Origin: JBDSSS01 sp963764195
Lineage (GTDB): Bacteria > Actinomycetota > Actinomycetes > Actinomycetales > Dermatophilaceae
Length of the DNA stretch: 64,000 bases
Assembly: GCA_963764195.1 (NCBI GenBank)
Contig: CAVXRG010000008.1
Span: 124,001-188,000, forward strand
Direction of reading: 5' to 3'
In this document: piece after piece, positions 24,080-32,917 of the stretch
How the letters are laid out: each line of letters begins with the position of its first letter
Numbering within the stretch: the stretch's first letter is position 1
Notes under the pieces: generated by a model
What the model saw: only the letters and a program-made list of their open reading frames with translations
Told to the model about the DNA's origin: nothing
Databases searched by the model: none
Position numbers and translations under genes: made by a program

Positions 24080-25606
24080 ATGGAGAGGGGGGTGGTCGGA
24101 TTGCCTTACGTGGCAGGCGATTCCGTGCTCGAGCGTCGGCTCGCGGCGGACCTGGTCAGGGCTCGTGGGGAGTTCGTCCTGGCGGAGGCGTATGCCGCTC
24201 GCCGCGCACCGTTGGGGCTGCCTCTCCTCGAGGTGGCCGCGGAGCTGAGCGGGGCGACCCACCGTCCCGCGCTGGGCGCGGACTCGGGCGAGGACGCGTT
24301 CGCGGCGGCGCTGGATGCGGACCTGAGGGTTCTCGAGGCGGTGGAGCGGGCCAAGGCGGCCCTGGACGCGATCGGTCTGGAGGCGCTGGCGCGGATGGAC
24401 GCGACCGCGTCGGCGGAGCTGGGCGCGCGGCACGCGCAGTCCTGGGTGGACCGCACGCCCCTGTCGGCGCGGGAGGTCGTGGTGTCCGAGGTGGCGACCG
24501 CGACGGGCCTGTCGGTCCCGGACGTCGGCCGCCGGGTGGAGCTCGCGACCGCACCCGCGGCCCGGTCGGGGTTCCTGCGGGGAGAGCTCGCGGCGGGCCG
24601 GACGACCCTGGCCCGGGCGACCCGGCTCGTGGCGGAGACCACCTCCCTGAGCGACGAGGCCGCCGACAGTGTGGCCAGGCGGGTCCTGGCCCCGACCCGG
24701 GACGGGGCCGGACTGTCGCCGTCGGTGTTCTCCCAGCGACTGCGCCGCGGGCTGGTGTCGGTGCCCGCGGGTGAGGTCGACGAGGCCGCCCGGCGCCGGC
24801 AGGCCCGGTCCCGGGTCGGGGCGTTCGCGACCGTGGGCGACGACGGGTTCGCGACCCTCACCGTGATCGACGCCGCGCACAAGGTCGTCGCCGCCCTCGA
24901 GACCGCCGACACGCGGGCCCGGGCGGTGAAGGCCGCCGGTGATCTGCGGAGCCTGGACGAGATCCGCGCGGACCTGCTGCTGGACCCGGCCGGGCTCGGT
25001 GTCGCCGCGGCCGTGTGGCTCGTCGTGCCCGCCGCCACCGCCCTCGGGATCGGTGAGGACCCGGCCGAGCTGCCCGGCCATGGCTACCTCAGCGCGTCAC
25101 AGGCCCGTGCGGTGATGACCGCGCCCGGGTCGGTCTGGCACGCCCTGCTCGCCGACCTCGACACCGGCAAAGCGCTGGCCCTGTACCGGAAGGGGTACCG
25201 CCCGACCGCCGAGATGATCGCCCACGTCCGCGCCGTCGACGGGGTGTGCCGGGCACCGGGGTGCACGGTCCTCGCGGGCCGGTGCGACCTGGACCACGTC
25301 GAGGCCTTCGACCACGACGACCCCGACGCCGCCACCACCACCGGCAACCTGTCCGCCACCCACCGGCGCCACCACCGGCTCAAGACCGCCGGGGTGTGGG
25401 ACGCCGAGCGCGACCCCGACAGCCCCGATGGTGGCCTGGTCCGGTGGCGCACCGCCGCCGGCCGGACCTACACGACCCACCCCAAGGACTGGTTCGAACA
25501 CCTCCGCGACCCTCAACCGCGCAGCCCCGCAGCAGCGGACACGCCGAGCGGCTCCCCGCCACGGCACCCGAGGACCAGCGAGACGTGGGAGCCGCCACCC
25601 TTCTAG
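24080..25606 (+). CDS. DUF222 / HNH endonuclease-domain protein (13E12 type)
   Basis: Protein of up to 508 residues with an N-terminal DUF222 helical domain (LGLPLLEVAAELSGATHRP, AFAAALDADLRVLEAVERAKA) and a C-terminal HNH nuclease motif: CRAPGCTVLAGRCDLDHVEAFDHDDP (in parts), TGNLSATHRRHHRLKT, with paired Cys and His. The family is multicopy in many actinobacteria, including the 13E12 repeats of M. tuberculosis, some of which are LexA-regulated. The start is uncertain: ATG 24080 lies before the predicted transcription start, while GTG 24092 or TTG 24101 follow GGAGAGGGG and may be used. An SOS box overlaps the promoter. Codon use is extremely GC3-rich. Function in repair or mobility is unproven. 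Confidence 0.9.
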   Translation: MERGVVGLPYVAGDSVLERRLAADLVRARGEFVLAEAYAARRAPLGLPLLEVAAELSGATHRPALGADSGEDAFAAALDADLRVLEAVERAKAALDAIGLEALARMDATASAELGARHAQSWVDRTPLSAREVVVSEVATATGLSVPDVGRRVELATAPAARSGFLRGELAAGRTTLARATRLVAETTSLSDEAADSVARRVLAPTRDGAGLSPSVFSQRLRRGLVSVPAGEVDEAARRRQARSRVGAFATVGDDGFATLTVIDAAHKVVAALETADTRARAVKAAGDLRSLDEIRADLLLDPAGLGVAAAVWLVVPAATALGIGEDPAELPGHGYLSASQARAVMTAPGSVWHALLADLDTGKALALYRKGYRPTAEMIAHVRAVDGVCRAPGCTVLAGRCDLDHVEAFDHDDPDAATTTGNLSATHRRHHRLKTAGVWDAERDPDSPDGGLVRWRTAAGRTYTTHPKDWFEHLRDPQPRSPAAADTPSGSPPRHPRTSETWEPPPF

Positions 25607-25617
25607 GGTCGACTCAA

Positions 25618-26199
25618 TGAGGTCGGTGTCGTCCTGCGCCGGTCCAGGCCCCTACGCACGACTCCGGCCGCCATTGCTCGGACGTCGACCATGCTGGCCG
25701 CCGAGGAGATGGACCACCATCCCGACCTCGACCTGGCCTACGGCAGGCTCGACGTCCGGGTGATCAGTCACGACGTCGAGTGGTGACATCGCGCGACGTG
25801 GAACTGACTCTGGACGCCGTGGCCAGACCGCGCCCGGAGCGCACCTGCGAGCTCGAACTCAGGCTCGACTCTGCCGACGAGGCGGAGACCAGGCCGTTCT
25901 TGGCGGCCCTGCTCGACCACGACACGGTCGAGGCCCGGAGGGGAAGTCCAGCTCCGCGACGCCACCGGGCGTCGGGCGACCATTTGGGTCCAACCCGCCG
26001 AGGCACACTCCGTCCCGCAGCAGCGCTGGCACCTCGACCTGCGCCTCCCGCACGAAGTGGTCGAGCACCGCATCGCCGCCGAGATCAAGGCCGGAGGTGA
26101 GTTGGTCGACGACACCTCGGCGCCCGCGGTCTGGGTGCTTGCCGACCCGCAGGGCCGTGCCTGCTTGAGGACCTGGCAGAGACGCGAGTCGCCAGGAGT
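25618..26199 (+). pseudogene. Pterin carbinolamine dehydratase-like / VOC domain fusion, frameshifted
   Basis: No intact frame spans this stretch, but pieces in three frames read in order as one protein. First LAAEEMDHHPDLDLAYGRL and VRVISHDV (25691-25784), the end of a PCD (PhhB-like) domain; then TSRDVELTLDAVA and FLAALLDHD (25794-25930); then VQLRDATGRRATIWVQPAE, HLDLRLPHEVVEHRIAAEI and AVWVLADPQGRACLRTWQ (about 25948-26180), a VOC-superfamily domain. Actinobacteria often encode such PCD-VOC fusions of about 220 residues. The N-terminal third is not recognisable and at least two single-base shifts are needed, so the gene is broken, or the sequence has errors. Confidence 0.72.
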
Positions 26200-26227
26200 C
26201 GCAGACCCGCGTCGCAACCAGCAACGG

Positions 26228-26929
26228 TCAGGCGGGCGGGGCGATGTCCTGCTGGGCGGGGAGCTGGTCCTGGCGGACGATCCCGACCGGGCAGGTCATC
26301 CCGTTCGGCCCGTGGTTGCAGTAGCCGCCGGGGTTCTTGTGCAGGTAGCCCTGGTGGTAGTCCTCGGCGAGGTAGAACGGGCCGGCGTCTTGCGCCGAGC
26401 GGATCTCGGTGCTGATCTCGCCGTGGCCGTTGTCCTCGAGCACCTTCTGGAAGGCCTCGCGGGTGGCCTCCGCCGCGAGCCGCTGCCCGTCGGTCGTCCA
26501 GTAGATCGCCGAGCGGTAGGCCGTGCCGACGTCGTTGCCCTGACGGTTCGCCGTCGTCGGGTCGTGGTTCTCCCAGAAGGCCTTGAGCAGCAGCTCCGGT
26601 GAGGTCCGGGCGGGGTCGTAGACGACACGCACCGTCTCGGCGTGCCCGGTGAGCCCGGTGCACGTCTCCTCGTAGGTCGGGTTCGGGGTGTACCCACCCA
26701 TGTAGCCGGCCGCCGTCGAGACCACGCCGTCCTGGCGCCAGAAGATCCGCTCGACTCCCCAGAAGCAGCCCATCGCGACGTAGAGCACCTCGGATCCGTC
26801 CGGCCACGGCCCCTCGAGCGGGGTGCCGAGGACGACGTGGGTGGGGCTCACGGCATACGGACGATCGGGGCGTCCCGAGAGCGCCTCGTCGCGGCTGGGC
26901 ATCTGGCTCTTCCTACCGAATCCGAACAT
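26228..26929 (-). CDS. msrA: Peptide-methionine (S)-S-oxide reductase
   Basis: Reduces methionine-S-sulfoxide in oxidised proteins. The 233 residues include the nucleophile C55 in MGCFWGVERIFW, GYMGGYTPNPTYEETCTGLTGHAE (in parts), FWENHDPT, GNDVGTAYRSAIY and a C-terminal region with a likely recycling cysteine (GGYCNHGPNGMTCPVG). An N-terminal extension of about 45 residues, usual in actinobacterial MsrA, precedes the core. ATG at 26929. The divergent promoter region to 27076 contains a GTATGCCG copy at 27005. Confidence 0.96.
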   Translation of the reverse strand: MFGFGRKSQMPSRDEALSGRPDRPYAVSPTHVVLGTPLEGPWPDGSEVLYVAMGCFWGVERIFWRQDGVVSTAAGYMGGYTPNPTYEETCTGLTGHAETVRVVYDPARTSPELLLKAFWENHDPTTANRQGNDVGTAYRSAIYWTTDGQRLAAEATREAFQKVLEDNGHGEISTEIRSAQDAGPFYLAEDYHQGYLHKNPGGYCNHGPNGMTCPVGIVRQDQLPAQQDIAPPA

Positions 26930-27076
26930 GCTTCAGTCTCACATCCTTGGTCTCTGCGTGCTCCCGCACGGTCTTACCTGTCCCTAACGTCGGCGACCGC
27001 CCGGGTATGCCGTCACGCGCCACGAGCGCGACAAATCGCTCGCTCCCACCGCCGCCGGGCCGACAGACTGACCGCC

Positions 27077-28107
27077 ATGACGGAGCCCTCCTTCACGATC
27101 CGACCCATCGACCTGCTCGACCCCGCCCAGCACGAGGCGGGCACGACCTGGATGGACGTGCACGCGGCCGTCCAGCGCGAGGTGTTCGGCGACCGGGGCA
27201 GCGCGTGGACCCTCGCGGAGATCCAGCAGTTCCACCGCAGCGGGGACAGGCGGCGCATCGACGTCGCTGCGTGGCGCGGGGAGCGGCTCGTCGGAGCACT
27301 CGAGGTGATGCTCCCCGTCCACGACAACCTCCGGCAGGCGATGCATCTGGCTCTCTGTGCTCCCCGGGGAGCGGGGCCGGGGCATCGGGTCGGCTCTGCT
27401 CGCCGAGGGCGAGCGCATCGCCGCTGGTGAAGCGGCGCAGCGTCCTCACTGCCGAGACCGAGTGGGCTGCCGGCGGACGAGACCTCGCCGCGGGCTTCGC
27501 AACCAGCCACGGCTTCGCCGTTGCCCAGACCGTGCTGCGCAGCGAGCAGCGGCTCCCCGTCGACCGGCAGCTGCTCGCCCACCTCCTGAGCGCCGACGGC
27601 GCCGAGGAGTATGCCGTCGAGGGCTTCGTCGACGAGATGCCCGAGGCGTGGCTCGACGACCGTGCTGATCTCCAGCAGCGGATGAGCACCGACGCCCCCG
27701 CCGACGACCTCGACGTGGAGGAGGAGGCGTGGGACGCCGAGCGACTCCGCGTCAACCAGGCGCGCGACCGGGCCGCCGGCCGCCGGGTCGTCGAGTCCGT
27801 GGCGCGGCACCGGCCCACCGGGCGTCTCGTCGGCTTCACGACGGTCACGGTGTCTGTCGCCACGCCGGACCTCGGCTACCAGCAGGACACGCTCGTGCTC
27901 CGGGAGCACCGCGGTCACGGCCTCGGGCGGCGGCTCAAGGCGGCCAACGCCGTGCGCCTCATGGACGCACTGCCGGAGGTCACCAGCATCCGCACCTGGA
28001 ACGCCGCGTCCAACACGCCCATGCTCGCGGTCAACCGCGACCTCGGGTATGCCGTCGACGGCACCAGCCGCGAGTGGCAGAAGACGACGACCGAGGCGCC
28101 GCGGTGA
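27077..28107 (+). pseudogene. Tandem-GNAT N-acetyltransferase, frameshifted
   Basis: Starts at ATG 27077 (MTEPSFTIRPIDLLDP). The first GNAT domain breaks near 27355; its acetyl-CoA loop, LPGERGRGIGSALLAEGERIAA, continues in the next frame from 27357, and from about 27425 the rest continues in the third frame to 28107. That last piece is intact and holds the second GNAT domain with REHRGHGLGRRLKAANA and SIRTWNAASNTPMLAVNRDLGYAV. The pieces together give about 340 residues, typical of two-domain GNAT proteins. Two shifts of the same direction mean it is inactive unless they are sequencing errors. Its stop overlaps the GTG of a paralogue. Confidence 0.8.
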
Positions 28108-28821
28108 GGTGGCGGATCGAGGAGATCGCCCTCGCCGTCGGCGACCCGCTGAGCGAGGCCTGGCTCGAGGTCCACCTCGCCGCCAACCGCGCGGTATGGG
28201 GCGTCGGCGCGGAGCGGACGACCGTGGCCGAGGTGGTCCACGCCGCCGCCCGGGGCCAGGAGGTCCGCCGGACGTTCGGCCTCTGGGTCGACGGCCGCAG
28301 GGGCGCCGACGGCCTCATCGGGGCCGCGCAGACGATCCGCAGCACCCGGGACAACCTCGGCACCGCCGGACTGTGGCTGTCCGTCCACCCGAGCGACCAA
28401 CGTCGCGGACTCGGCTCTGCGCTCCTGTCGCACTGTGAGTGGTCGCTGCGTGGGGACGGCTGCGCGCGGATCCACGAGCACTCCGGCGCATCCAGTCGAG
28501 TCCGGTGACGCTGCAACGTTGTTCGCGCAGGCGCATGGATACCGACAGACGCTTCTCGACCTGCGCCAGGACCTGGTGCTGCCGGTGCGGGAGGAGCGGC
28601 TCGACCGGTTGGCTCCCGACCTCGACCCGACGGCATACCTCCTGGAGACCTCCGTGGACCGGCTGCCGGAGGAGTGGCTCGAGGACCGCGCCCTGCTCGC
28701 CCGCCGGATGACGTCGGTGCGCACGTGGAACGCCGAGACCAACGGCCCGATGCTCGCCGTCAACGACCGGCTCGGTTTCACCGTCACCGGCTGGACCCGG
28801 GAGTGGTCCAAGGACCTGTGA
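28104..28821 (+). pseudogene. Second tandem-GNAT acetyltransferase, frameshifted and internally deleted
   Basis: A paralogue of the preceding gene, starting at GTG 28104 over its stop. The first domain (SVHPSDQRRGLGSALLSHCEW) is fine until a shift near 28500, after which SGDAATLFAQAHGYRQTL continues in another frame. Compared with its neighbour, about 100 residues are missing between EDRALLARRM and TSVRTWNAETNGPMLAVNDRLGF: the acidic linker and most of the second GNAT domain are gone, in frame. Tandem duplication followed by decay is the simplest reading. Confidence 0.78.
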
Positions 28822-28831
28822 GCCTCGGCTC

Positions 28832-29554
28832 TCAGCGCGGCAGGCCGGCCCGGCCGAGGGCCTTCTCGACGACGGCCGCCATGTCGGCATAGCCGAGGTC
28901 GTTGGGGTGGAACAGGTCGGCCGCGAGCCGCCCGCGCCACGACCGTGGTCCCTCCTCGCGCATGTCCGCGAGGACGAGCCGTCCCTGCGCTGCGCGCTCC
29001 CGCAGCAGGTCGTCGACGGCACGCGCCTCCCGTCGAGGGTTGGGCAGGTTCGCGACGACCGAGGACGACGGGAGGAGGTCGAGCATCCGGGTGAACCGGT
29101 CGACCAGCCCGTCCCGGTGCCGGGCCGCGACGATGTCGTTGCTCCCGACGACCACCGTGACGAGCGACGCGGCGGCGGTGCCCGAGGCGGCGAGGGCAGC
29201 GTGGAGGGCCGGGAGCTGCCGGTCCAGCACGTCCTCGACCCGGGCACCGGACACCGAGAGGTTGACGAGCCGGTGCTGCCACCCGGCGTCGGCCAGCCGT
29301 TCGCTCAGCTGACCGGCCCAACCGCGCTCGGGGGCGGACGCGCCGATGCCCTGGGTCATCGAGTCCCCGAGGGCGACCCAGAGCGGTCCGTCCTGCGCGA
29401 GCACGCGCCGGTTGTGCTCCTCCCAGGCGCGCGCCCACGGCGCGACCTGGTCCTGGACCCGTCGGACCCCGGGCAGCAGGGCCGACAGGGTCCGCAGCAC
29501 CGGACCGGTCGGGCGGTCGCTGAGGTTGGAGTAGTCGAAGGCCGGAGCGGTCAC
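28832..29554 (-). CDS. SGNH/GDSL hydrolase
   Basis: Esterase-like protein of 240 residues starting at GTG 29554. The catalytic set is complete: WVALGDSMTQGIG (Ser), VVVGSNDIV, and AADLFHPNDLGYADMA (Asp and His). No signal peptide is seen, so it is probably cytosolic, unlike the anchored SGNH protein at 10833. The substrate is unknown. It is divergent from metB, with only about 40 bases between the two starts, so their promoters overlap. Confidence 0.88.
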   Translation of the reverse strand: MTAPAFDYSNLSDRPTGPVLRTLSALLPGVRRVQDQVAPWARAWEEHNRRVLAQDGPLWVALGDSMTQGIGASAPERGWAGQLSERLADAGWQHRLVNLSVSGARVEDVLDRQLPALHAALAASGTAAASLVTVVVGSNDIVAARHRDGLVDRFTRMLDLLPSSSVVANLPNPRREARAVDDLLRERAAQGRLVLADMREEGPRSWRGRLAADLFHPNDLGYADMAAVVEKALGRAGLPR

Positions 29555-29595
29555 CGACCGAGGATGCCAGACGGGCGTGGCCTAGGCTCGGGCGC

Positions 29596-30774
29596 ATGTC
29601 TGACGAGTACGGCTTCTCCACACGTGCCATCCACGCCGGCCAGGAGGCCGACGAGCTGACCGGCGCGGTGGTGCCCCCCATCTACCAGGTCTCCACCTAC
29701 AAGCAGGACGGCATCGGCGGCTTCCGTGGCGGCTACGAGTACAGCCGCTCGGCCAACCCGACCCGCGCGGCGCTCGAGGAGTGCATCGCCGCCCTCGAGG
29801 GGGGCAGCCGCGGCTTCGCCTTCGCCTCCGGTCTCGCCGGCCAGGACACCGTCGTCCGAGCCCTGCTCGTTCCCGGCGACCACGTCGTCGTGCCGAGTGA
29901 CGCCTACGGCGGCACCTACCGCTACTTCAACAAGGTCGCGGGGCCCCAGGGGATCGACCACTCGATCGCGCGCATCGGCGACGTCGACGCGGTCCGGGCT
30001 GCAATCGTCCCCGGCCGGACGAAGATGGTCTGGGTCGAGACGCCCACCAACCCGCTGCTCGGCATCGCCGACATCGAGGCGATCGCCGAGGTCGCCCACG
30101 AGGCCGGCGCGCTCTTGGTCGTCGACAACACCTTCGCCACCGCCTACCTGCAGAACCCGATCGCCCTCGGCGCCGACATCGTCACCCACTCCACGACGAA
30201 GTACTCCGGCGGGCACAGCGACGTCGTCGGCGGCGCGGTCGTCACCGCCAAGGACATCCGGGTTGCGGGCATGGAGGACGCCGAGGACCGGATCGCCTTC
30301 CACCAGAACAGCATCGGCGGCATCGCCGGCCCGTTCGACTCATGGCTCACGCTGCGCGGCCTCAAGACCCTCTCGGTCCGGATGGACCGCCACTGCGACA
30401 ACGCCGAGCGGGTCGTCGAGTTCCTCCAGGGACACGCCGGGGTCACCCAGGTCCTCTACCCCGGGCTCGAGTCGCATGCCAACCACGAGGTCGCGGCCCG
30501 CCAGATGAAGCGCTTCGGCGGCATGGTGAGCTTCCGGATGCGCAAGGGCGAGGACGCCGCCGTGAAGACGTGCGCCGCGGTCCGGCTGTGGACGCTGGGG
30601 GAGAGCCTCGGCGGCGTCGAGTCGCTCATCGAGCACCCCGCTCGGATGACGCACGCGAGCGTCGCCGGGACCGAGCTCGAGGTCCCGGCCGACCTCATCC
30701 GCCTCTCCGTCGGCATCGAGGACGTCGACGACCTCATCGAGGACCTCCGGGAAGCCCTCGACACGCACGGCTGA
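29596..30774 (+). CDS. metB: Cystathionine gamma-synthase / gamma-lyase family PLP enzyme
   Basis: Cys/Met-metabolism PLP enzyme of 392 residues. Signatures are YEYSRSANPTRAALE, FASGLAGQDTV, the aspartate in LLVVDNTFATAYLQNP, and the PLP lysine K202 in HSTTKYSGGHSD, with SLGGVESLIEHPARMTH near the end. It either makes cystathionine from an acylhomoserine and cysteine or splits cystathionine; sequence does not separate the two. With the cbs gene at 12008 it could complete reverse transsulfuration to cysteine. It is a single gene, 29 bases ahead of the MutL-like gene. Confidence 0.92.
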   Translation: MSDEYGFSTRAIHAGQEADELTGAVVPPIYQVSTYKQDGIGGFRGGYEYSRSANPTRAALEECIAALEGGSRGFAFASGLAGQDTVVRALLVPGDHVVVPSDAYGGTYRYFNKVAGPQGIDHSIARIGDVDAVRAAIVPGRTKMVWVETPTNPLLGIADIEAIAEVAHEAGALLVVDNTFATAYLQNPIALGADIVTHSTTKYSGGHSDVVGGAVVTAKDIRVAGMEDAEDRIAFHQNSIGGIAGPFDSWLTLRGLKTLSVRMDRHCDNAERVVEFLQGHAGVTQVLYPGLESHANHEVAARQMKRFGGMVSFRMRKGEDAAVKTCAAVRLWTLGESLGGVESLIEHPARMTHASVAGTELEVPADLIRLSVGIEDVDDLIEDLREALDTHG

Positions 30775-30803
30775 CCGCCCGACCCGCCTGACGCCATGAC
30801 GCC

Positions 30804-32144
30804 ATGACCATCCTCGCCGTCGACTTCGGCTCGACCTTCACCAAGGGCGTGCTCTGCTCCGACGACGGACAGGTGCAGGCGACCGGCGCCACCCCGACGA
30901 CCGGCACGGGTGGGGCGGGAGACGTCCTCCACGGCTACCGCGCGCTCCGCGAGAGCCTCGGCGCGCCCGAGGACGTGACGGTGCACGCCTGCTCCAGCGC
31001 CGGGGGCGGGCTGCGCCTCGCGGTCGTCGGCTACGAGCGCACCGTCACCGCCCAGGCCGGGCACCGGGTCGGCCTCTCGGCCGGGGCGAAGGTCGTCCAC
31101 GTCGCGGCGGGCCGGCTCACCGCGAGGGAGGCGAGCGGCATCCGCGCCGCCCGTCCCGACATCGTGCTGCTCGTCGGGGGCACCGACGGCGGCAACGAGG
31201 ACGTCCTGCTCCACAACGCCGCGCGCCTGGCCACCCTCGCGATCGGTGGCCGCGGGCCCCACGCCGTGCCCGTCGTCGTCGCCGGCAACGTCGCGGTCCG
31301 CGACCGTGCCGCCGAGGCGCTCGCGGCCACGGCCCGGCCGACGATCCTTGCCGACAACGTCCTCCCGAGCATCGGGGTCATCGCCCCCGGGTCGGCCCGC
31401 GCGTCGATCCGGCAGGCCTTCCTGCGGCACGTGATCGGCGGCAAAGGCCTGTCGCGCGACCCCGCGTTCGCTGCGATGGTCGAGGCGGCGACCCCCGACG
31501 TCGTGCTGCGCGGTGTCGAGGTGCTCGCCGACCGGCTCGGGGGCGACACGATGGTCGTCGACGTCGGGGGAGCGACGACCGACGTCTACTCCTGCCTCAC
31601 CCCGGAGGGCGAGGACGCCGGGCTCGCCAAGGACGTCGTCGCGCCGCTCTGGCACGCCCGGACCGTCGAGGGTGACCTCGGGATGCGGTGGAACGCCCTC
31701 GGCGTCATCGAGGCCGCCGAGAGCGAGCACCTGCTGGAGTCGGTCCCGGACCCCGTCGCGCTGGGGGCGTATGCCGCCCGCGTCCACGAGCGGCCCCACT
31801 CCCTCCCGGTCGACGCCGTCGAGAGCCGGCTCGACCTGGAGCTGGCCCGGCTGGCGGCGGTCGTCGCGGTGCGGCGGCACGCACGCCCGAGCCAGCCGAC
31901 GGAGTCGCCCCGCCCGCTCGCGAACGTCACCGCCCTCGTCGGGTCCGGGGGGGTGCTCCGCCACACCGACGGGGCCGGTGTCGACCACGTGCTCGGCGGG
32001 GTGCTGCGTGACCACGCCGGCGGCTGGAAGGTGCCCCGGTCGGCCACGGCGACCGTCGACACGGCATACCTGCTCTTCGCGGTGGGACTGCTCGCGCAGC
32101 TCGAGCCCGCGGTGGCGCGGGTGCTGGCCGACCAGATCCGCTGA
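30804..32144 (+). CDS. Glutamate mutase MutL-like ASKHA protein
   Basis: Protein of 446 residues with a clear ASKHA nucleotide-binding layout: VDFGSTFTKG (phosphate-1), LLVGGTDGGNEDVLLHNA, VVDVGGATTDVYS (phosphate-2) and VGSGGVLRHTDG (adenosine). This is the MutL/GlmL family often found with B12-dependent glutamate mutase and ornithine or lysine aminomutases, proposed to act as reactivating chaperones (unrelated to mismatch-repair MutL). No mutase genes (S or E component) lie in this window, so it is an orphan here. A bidirectional terminator follows at 32174. Confidence 0.85.
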   Translation: MTILAVDFGSTFTKGVLCSDDGQVQATGATPTTGTGGAGDVLHGYRALRESLGAPEDVTVHACSSAGGGLRLAVVGYERTVTAQAGHRVGLSAGAKVVHVAAGRLTAREASGIRAARPDIVLLVGGTDGGNEDVLLHNAARLATLAIGGRGPHAVPVVVAGNVAVRDRAAEALAATARPTILADNVLPSIGVIAPGSARASIRQAFLRHVIGGKGLSRDPAFAAMVEAATPDVVLRGVEVLADRLGGDTMVVDVGGATTDVYSCLTPEGEDAGLAKDVVAPLWHARTVEGDLGMRWNALGVIEAAESEHLLESVPDPVALGAYAARVHERPHSLPVDAVESRLDLELARLAAVVAVRRHARPSQPTESPRPLANVTALVGSGGVLRHTDGAGVDHVLGGVLRDHAGGWKVPRSATATVDTAYLLFAVGLLAQLEPAVARVLADQIR

Positions 32145-32173
32145 CGGTGCGGGACCGAGCCCGGAACGACGAA

Positions 32174-32212
32174 CGCGAGGCCGGTCCCGGTGGTGCCGGG
32201 ACCGACCTCGCG
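32174..32212. terminator. Bidirectional terminator hairpin
   Basis: CGCGAGG-C-CGGTCCCGG, a five-base loop (TGGTG), then CCGGGACCG-A-CCTCGCG: 16 paired bases with one mismatch, between convergent genes ending at 32144 (+) and 32244 (-). No long T tract. Confidence 0.8.
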
Positions 32213-32243
32213 AGCGGTGCTTCGTGGGCTGGGACGCCCGGGG

Positions 32244-32729
32244 TCAGGCCTTGTAGGGCTTGGCCTCGAGGATCTTGACGCCGATGGTCTTGCCGTTGGG
32301 CGCGACGTAGCTCGCGCTCTCGCCCACGCTCTTGCCGTGGATCGCGGCGCCCATCGCCGACTTCTCGGAGAAGACCTGCAGGTCCGAGCCGTCGGCGATC
32401 TCACGGTTGCCGAGCAGGAAGGTCTCCTCGTCGCCGAAGATCTCGACGCGCACGACCATGCCCGGCTCGACGATCCCGTCGTCGGGGGGCGTCTCGCCGA
32501 TGGTGGCGCTGTGGAGCATCTCGGTGAGGTGGCGGATGCGGGCCTCCATCTTGCCCTGCTCCTCGCGGGCGGCGTGGTAGCCGCCGTTCTCCTTCAGGTC
32601 GCCCTCTTCGCGCGCTTCCTCGATCTTGTGCGCGATGTCGACGCGACCCTCGCCGGACAGCTGGTCCAGCTCCGCCTTGAGGCGGTCATAGGCCTCCTGG
32701 GTCAGGAAGCTAGCGGCAGTGTCGGTCAC
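32244..32729 (-). CDS. greA: Transcription elongation factor GreA
   Basis: Rescues backtracked RNA polymerase by stimulating RNA cleavage. The 161 residues show the N-terminal coiled coil (FLTQEAYDRLKAELDQLSG) with the acidic tip EAREEGDLKENGGYHAA, and the FKBP-like C-terminus (GVKILEAKPYKA). The GTG at 32729 is chosen among two in-frame GTGs because AGGAG lies eight bases upstream of it; the other overlaps the ribosome-binding site. Its upstream region (32730-32917) holds AT-richer DNA and probably its own promoter. Confidence 0.96.
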   Translation of the reverse strand: MTDTAASFLTQEAYDRLKAELDQLSGEGRVDIAHKIEEAREEGDLKENGGYHAAREEQGKMEARIRHLTEMLHSATIGETPPDDGIVEPGMVVRVEIFGDEETFLLGNREIADGSDLQVFSEKSAMGAAIHGKSVGESASYVAPNGKTIGVKILEAKPYKA

Positions 32730-32917
32730 GTGTGTCACTCCTTGTATGGGACGGCGCCCACGCGAATCAACGCGAGGGCGCCAACAGAAAAAGGGCCCGA
32801 CCGTGGCGTCCAAATCGTGCCGTGGGTGGCCGGTCGCGACCCGTTCGAAGTACCTAGGAGTAGCAAACAGGGCCCGTGACGTGCTGTTTCGTCGCCGGGG
32901 CCGGGTGCGCGGGCGCC

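Noticed and set aside
24080..25606. HNH gene as a homing endonuclease or intein
   Set aside because: The DUF222 plus HNH arrangement is a free-standing actinobacterial family; no host gene is split and no splice residues are seen.
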